DNA from: an uncultured Oribacterium sp.
Lineage (GTDB): Bacteria > Bacillota > Clostridia > Lachnospirales > Lachnospiraceae
Reading direction: 5' to 3'
NCBI GenBank assembly: GCA_946413525.1
Contig: CAMKKZ010000011.1
Location: forward strand, 1 to 64,000
DNA length: 64,000 nt
Shown: one piece after another, positions 60,284-64,000 of the stretch
Layout: the number at the start of each line of letters is the position of its first letter
Position numbering within the stretch: the stretch's first letter is position 1
The notes under the pieces: generated by a model
Told to the model about the DNA's origin: nothing
Databases searched by the model: none
What the model saw: the letters and a program-made list of their open reading frames with translations, nothing else
Made by a program: the position numbers and the translations under genes

Positions 60284-60832
60284 TTATTCCGGCATGGCAG
60301 AAGTACGCTCCATCTCCTGATCCTTCCTCATACAGCATTTCTTGTATTTCTTCCCCGAACCACAGGGGCAGGGATCATTGGGATATATCTTCGCGCCTTC
60401 CCTCCGCACCGTCCCGGATTTCTTCTGCTCCCTGTACAGTTCCTTTCTGCGTTCCTCCGAGAGTATGTTGTCCCAGGCCTCCAGCCCGTAAAGCCACGTG
60501 GCCTTCGCTTCCACCATGTTGTAATACAACTTCTCAGGGTCGATCTCTATTTTGACCTCTGTGCCTTCCTCCATAGTCTCAATAGGGTTCTGGTAGCCCT
60601 TCAGGGACTCGTTAATGCCGTCCAGCACGCCGGTAAAGTTGAAAAGGTCTATGTGAAATGTCTCTGCCAGTTCCTTCACAGTACCCGTCCATACTTTCGA
60701 TGGATCCGCAAGAATCTCTGTATAGAAGCCCTTTTCCAGGGCGAAATAATCCTTCCAAAGTTTGTCCTGATCAGCCTTGGAAAGTTCGTTCCCATAGGCT
60801 TTTTCCCTCCACTGCTCCAGCAAAGTTGCCAT
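60284..60832 (-). CDS. SEC-C metal-binding domain protein
   Basis: 182 residues from ATG 60832 (GGAGGAAGAAG upstream). The N-terminal 150 residues are mainly helical and of unknown role. The C-terminus PNDPCPCGSGKKYKKCC is the SEC-C zinc motif found at the end of SecA and in many small proteins of unknown function. It is not SecA. A longer ORF would run into family A repeats upstream and is not credible. Confidence 0.82.
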   Translation of the reverse strand: MATLLEQWREKAYGNELSKADQDKLWKDYFALEKGFYTEILADPSKVWTGTVKELAETFHIDLFNFTGVLDGINESLKGYQNPIETMEEGTEVKIEIDPEKLYYNMVEAKATWLYGLEAWDNILSEERRKELYREQKKSGTVRREGAKIYPNDPCPCGSGKKYKKCCMRKDQEMERTSAMPE

Positions 60833-60848
60833 ATTACTTCTTCCTCCC

Positions 60849-61068
60849 CTATCAAAGCAGCTTTCTGCCGCTCTGATTTCGTGACAAGCCAGCGCGTCAT
60901 CGCGTCGGCAAGGCTCTTCTACTTTTATCAGAGCGCTTTTCGACCGCTCCGATTTCATGACAAGCCGGCGCGTCATCGCGTCGGCAAGGCTCTTCTACTT
61001 TTATCAGGGCGCTTTTCGACCGCTCTGACTTCGTGACAAGGCTGCGCGTCGGCGCGCCAGCCCGTTTT
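60849..61068. repeat. Repeat family A, three units
   Basis: TATCA(A/G)AGC-GCTTTTCGACCGC-CTCTGATTTC and GCGCGTCATCGCGTCGGCAA recur at 60849, 60922 and 60995 (period 73 bp). Confidence 0.85.
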
Positions 61069-61069
61069 C

Positions 61070-62530
61070 TTAATACCCTTTGTCCCTGTAGCTTTCCCCA
61101 TCCAGAGGCAGACCCTTTTTTTTCAAATGCCTTTCCACAAGCCTCTCCATCAGTTTCATGATCACTGACCATAAGGGCACGGCCACAATCATTCCCGGAA
61201 CACCGAAAAGGCCCCCGAAAAGGATGATCGAGAACAACACCCAGAAACTGGAAAGCCCCGTACTGCCGCCAAGAATCCTGGGCCCCAGTATGTTACCGTC
61301 AATCTGCTGGATGATCAAAATGGCGATAATAAAATAAATGCTCTTCAAAGGATTGACCAGCAGGATCAGGACGAAAGAGGGGATCGCCCCAATGAAAGGT
61401 CCAAAAAACGGAATAATATTCGTCACCCCTACAACCACGGAAACAAGCATGGTATAAGGCATCCTCATAATGCTCAGGACAATGAAGGTAAGTATTCCGA
61501 TGATCAGCGAATCCAACAGCTTCCCTACAATGAATCCGCCGAAGGCCTCATCGGCCTCCCGGCATACCCCGATCAGTGCCCTGGCCCAGCCGGCAGGCAG
61601 AAAGGCATAGACCAGCTTTTTGCTTTCCACCAGAAGGCTTTCCTTCATGTTCAGGAGATAAACCATGACAATCAGCCCAATTAAAATGTTCTTTATGAAG
61701 TTGACCATGGACCATACGCCCGAAGAAAACTGGGTCAGAATGTTGCCAAAATTTGAAAGCTGCCTCATTATATTTTCCAGATCAAGCTGGAAGGTACCGC
61801 TCAAATCCCTGAAGAAATCCCGGAGAAATGGAGGTATTTCGTCTCCCTGCAGCGCGGCTATCACCTGGTTGTATAAGGCCGCGCTCCTCTCCGGCAATGT
61901 CAAAGAAACCGTCCTGATGGACTGGACAAGCTCCGGAATAATGAGGTAAAACAGGCCTGCGACGGCAAGAAGCAGAAGCACAAGACTCAGCACGGTAGCG
62001 ATGACCTTCGCTGTCCTCCTGAAACCCCCCTCTTTTTCAACGCCATCCAGGGTCTTCCCACTGTCCTGCCGGCTCCCGGCCGTGACTGCCTCTTTTTCCA
62101 AATCCATCCCGCTCTGCGGCTTAAGCCCATTCCCGGCTCCCGCGTCTCCCTTTTTGCTTTCACCCGAACCCGGGTCCCTCGTTCCGGCGGTCTTAATTGC
62201 TGGCAATCCGGAAAATGCAACAGTAGGCAGGTGAAAAGGATTTTCAAACTGAATGCGTGAAATACGCTTTCCAATCACTCTCCCGAAAAAGGAGGACAGG
62301 CCCCGTAGGGAAAATCCCGCCAGAGAAAATATGGGATTGTAAATCCAGCGCATCAGGTAGGCCAGCACCGCCCCATAAATGACCGGTGCCAGAAGCCTTG
62401 CCATGGTGTCCAGAAAAGATCTGAACTCCGTCCAATGCAAAAAGAAAAAAACAACACCGGAAACCGACGCCAATACAATGAAGGCCGTAAGCCCCCATTT
62501 AATCTGATCTTCCCATTTGTTCTCTTTCAT
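61070..62530 (-). CDS. AI-2E family (PerM/YdiK-type) membrane transporter
   Basis: 486 residues from ATG 62530 (GGAG seven bases upstream). About eight membrane segments; FIVGKLLDSLIIGILTFI, IIPFFGPFIGAIPSFVLIL and GNILGPRILGGSTGLSSFWV are the conserved blocks of PF01594. A hydrophilic loop (about 115-170, Lys/Gly-rich) is longer than usual. Members export peptides, ions or AI-2; the substrate here is unknown. A 12-bp perfect hairpin lies 20 nt before the start codon. Confidence 0.9.
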   Translation of the reverse strand: MKENKWEDQIKWGLTAFIVLASVSGVVFFFLHWTEFRSFLDTMARLLAPVIYGAVLAYLMRWIYNPIFSLAGFSLRGLSSFFGRVIGKRISRIQFENPFHLPTVAFSGLPAIKTAGTRDPGSGESKKGDAGAGNGLKPQSGMDLEKEAVTAGSRQDSGKTLDGVEKEGGFRRTAKVIATVLSLVLLLLAVAGLFYLIIPELVQSIRTVSLTLPERSAALYNQVIAALQGDEIPPFLRDFFRDLSGTFQLDLENIMRQLSNFGNILTQFSSGVWSMVNFIKNILIGLIVMVYLLNMKESLLVESKKLVYAFLPAGWARALIGVCREADEAFGGFIVGKLLDSLIIGILTFIVLSIMRMPYTMLVSVVVGVTNIIPFFGPFIGAIPSFVLILLVNPLKSIYFIIAILIIQQIDGNILGPRILGGSTGLSSFWVLFSIILFGGLFGVPGMIVAVPLWSVIMKLMERLVERHLKKKGLPLDGESYRDKGY

Positions 62531-62551
62531 GCAATGCTCCATAAACGAATT

Positions 62552-62585
62552 GTACTCGTGGGCAAAGCTTCCCGCCCACGAGTAC
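62552..62585. promoter_or_regulatory. Hairpin in the leader of the AI-2E family gene
   Basis: GTACTCGTGGGC pairs perfectly with GCCCACGAGTAC around a 10-base loop, ending about 20 nt upstream of the start codon. No poly-U tract, so it is more likely to affect mRNA stability or ribosome access than termination. Confidence 0.5.
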
Positions 62586-63090
62586 GCAACACCAGGGTCA
62601 TGCCGATAAGCCAGGCATTTCTTTATGATGCATATGAAAGCGACTCGTTCCTCGCTTTCTAAAAACAGAGGTCCAGAACGCCGTACTGCACTCCTGACTC
62701 CTAGCTTTCAGCCAGGTGGGTAACCTCACGGATATATCTATAGTCCTTAACCATCCGGAAGGCATTATATCAATATCACAGATATTGGAATCCCGTATGT
62801 CATGTTTGTAGGTTCAATTTGTACAGCCTCGAACGCCCCAGATCACTCTTTATCGGAATTATAACAGAGCCTTTCCTCTTTCGCAAGATGTGAAGGAAAA
62901 AAATTTGCTTACATATCTGAACAGGCTCATCATAGATGTCAGCATAGATATTAGCATAGATATTAGCATAGATATTGTCATAGATATTATCATAGATATT
63001 TAAGAAAGAATTGACCTCAAGGAATTGACGAAAGAATGGCATAATTGCTAAACTAAGGGGCAGAAAAAACCAATGTTTACTGCCGTTTGA
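62586..63090. other. Intergenic region between divergent genes
   Basis: Apart from a 12-bp tandem repeat at 62935-63003 I see no gene or RNA. Promoters for both flanking genes should lie here but none is convincing. Confidence 0.5.
62935..63003. repeat. 12-bp AT-rich tandem repeat
   Basis: About five and a half units of (A/G)(G/T)CATAGATATT. The period of four codons gives open frames on the minus strand with repeated Asn-Ile-Tyr, but no gene features. Confidence 0.8.
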
Positions 63091-63091
63091 A

Positions 63092-63255
63092 AAAGCGGCA
63101 ACGAGCCTGCTGTAAAATAACAATGCACTTGTTACAAAAACGGCAACGCGCTCGCTGCAAAGCGGCAACGCGCTCGCTGCAAAGCGGCAACGCACCTGCT
63201 GCAAAGCGGCAACGCGCCTGCTGTAAAATAGCCTCGCGCTTGCTGTAAAAGCGGC
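63092..63255. repeat. 22-bp tandem repeat upstream of the DUF4364 gene
   Basis: AAAGCGGCAACGCGC(T/C)(C/T)GCTG units start near 63141, 63163, 63185 and 63207, with degenerate ones on both sides. They end about 35 bp before the DUF4364 start codon. Confidence 0.85.
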
Positions 63256-63290
63256 AAAAACAGCAGATGAGACAACAAAGGAGGAGCATT

Positions 63291-63815
63291 ATGTCCACGG
63301 AACCCCTGACACTATACAAGCTGATGATTTTATATCTTTTGAAATCTGTGAATTATCCCCTGACCAACAACCAACTGGGGCGTTTTTTCCTGGACTATGA
63401 CTATACGACCTATTTCACATTGCAGCAATGCATTTCAGAGCTGTGCGAGGCGCAGCTCATCCACGCCCATTCCTCCCGGAATACAACGCGCTATGAAATC
63501 ACGAAGGAAGGGTCTGAGACCCTGAATTACTTCCAGTCCGACATCACGCAGGGCGCGATCGAAGACATGGACAAGTTCCTCCGGCAGAACAAAATCCACC
63601 TCCGCTCCGAATCCTCGAATTATACCGATTATTATGAGACGGAGAGAGGTGATTACATCGCCCAGATGGAGGTGCGGGAGGAGGATTCCATTCTGTACAG
63701 CCTGCAGCTCTCCGTTCCTGACAAGGAAACCGCCGAAGCCGTCTGCTCCCGCTGGGCGGAGAAAAACTCCGCCATTTATGCCTTCCTGATCAAACAATTG
63801 ATGGGCTCAGACTAG
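63291..63815 (+). CDS. DUF4364 family protein
   Basis: 174 residues. An N-terminal winged-helix-like region (LTLYKLMILYLLKSVNYPLT, NNQLGRFFLDYDYTTYFTLQQ, ending with TRYEITKEGSETL) is followed by a beta-rich C-terminal half (DYYETERGDYIAQMEVRE). This matches DUF4364, a family restricted mainly to Clostridia and usually described as winged-helix proteins. AAAGGAGGAGC lies just upstream of ATG 63291. Probably a DNA- or RNA-binding regulator; targets unknown. Confidence 0.85.
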   Translation: MSTEPLTLYKLMILYLLKSVNYPLTNNQLGRFFLDYDYTTYFTLQQCISELCEAQLIHAHSSRNTTRYEITKEGSETLNYFQSDITQGAIEDMDKFLRQNKIHLRSESSNYTDYYETERGDYIAQMEVREEDSILYSLQLSVPDKETAEAVCSRWAEKNSAIYAFLIKQLMGSD

Positions 63816-63823
63816 GGAGCCAT

Positions 63824-63910
63824 CCAGCTTGCGATACCGCGGCTGTATGTCAGGAATTAAAACGCCCAAAAACACTTAAATTCAGAGCGGCGGAAACCCG
63901 CTCTGATAGA
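63824..63910. repeat. Repeat family A, one unit (reverse orientation)
   Basis: GCTTGCGATACCGCGGCTGT, then CAGGAATTAAAACG and a TCAGAGCGG...CCGCTCTGA hairpin, the reverse complement of the other units. It may serve as a terminator between two convergent genes. Confidence 0.75.
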
Positions 63911-63922
63911 CTTTACCGCCCG

Positions 63923-64000
63923 TCAGGACGGATCTGCCGCCGAAGCGCCGGCATCTTTCGCCAGGGTCTCCCCGTCCCCCTTTCCCTCCGAAATGATCCC
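63923..64000 (-). CDS. Partial C-terminus of an unidentified protein at the window edge
   Basis: A minus-strand frame enters from the right edge and ends with TGA at 63925-63923. The 25 visible residues (…GDGETLAKDAGASAADPS) are polar and low in complexity and cannot be assigned. The frame choice rests only on openness and the converging repeat that follows. Confidence 0.3.
   Translation of the reverse strand, partial: GIISEGKGDGETLAKDAGASAADPS

Noticed and set aside
62935-63003. Possible CRISPR-like array
   Set aside because: Units are contiguous 12-mers with no unique spacers; a simple tandem repeat.
62800-63204. 134-codon minus-strand ORF with repeated Asn-Ile-Tyr
   Set aside because: Produced by the 12-bp and 22-bp tandem arrays; no ribosome site or domain.

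Overview
The window looks like a chromosomal segment of a Firmicute of the class Clostridia, most likely family Lachnospiraceae. The family call is inference. It rests on a dcw cluster of the clostridial type (mraZ, rsmH, ftsL-like, transpeptidase, mraY, murD, ftsW, divIB, ftsZ), a tryptophan T-box, purine-rich GGAGG ribosome binding sites, tmRNA, a sortase-type wall-anchored protein, DUF4364 and DUF134 proteins, and roughly 50% GC. There is no rRNA or tRNA gene, no CRISPR array and no complete insertion sequence. From 12 kb to the right end nearly everything is on the minus strand.

Layout. 0-8 kb: small accessory genes (XRE regulator, decayed AAA ATPase, flavoprotein, ZIP transporter, OhrR-like MarR, ferritin-like protein) and a probable operon DUF134/NifX-like regulator, two half-size ChrA transporters and a metallo-beta-lactamase-fold protein, driven by a promoter with two palindromes. 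8-12 kb: TrpB2 behind a T-box leader, and a divergent two-gene module (DUF3990 ADP-ribosyltransferase-like protein plus XRE protein) whose promoter lies inside a perfect inverted repeat. 12-25 kb: two type-B carboxylesterases and an 8.3-kb gene for a wall-anchored surface protein, split by one in-frame TAG just after its signal-peptide region. 25-33 kb: an HD hydrolase/APH kinase fusion, a lipoprotein with two FMN_bind-like repeats, an MFS transporter with a minisatellite in its central loop, and an orphan Wzz-like protein. 33-40 kb: methionine ABC transporter with an M20 dipeptidase, then prfC. 40-51 kb: dcw cluster with a strong promoter and a 10-bp-periodic MraZ box. 51-64 kb: ychF, tmRNA, an amino-acid ABC transporter with an AbgB-like M20 hydrolase, a Gx transporter, a cold-shock protein, a SEC-C protein, an AI-2E family exporter and a DUF4364 protein.

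The most unusual property of the segment is its intergenic DNA. At least six families of small repeats occur in many copies. One is a non-autonomous element with IS66-like ends (GTAAC..., 8-bp target duplications), with one copy nested inside another repeat family and one copy supplying the stop codon of the giant surface protein. A second family shares the same ends, and one copy sits between the T-box and trpB2. Several genes also carry tandem duplications of their own 3' ends, including the stop codon region. Together these suggest a genome in which small elements and short duplications keep remodelling gene ends and 5' leaders, even inside the cell-division operon.
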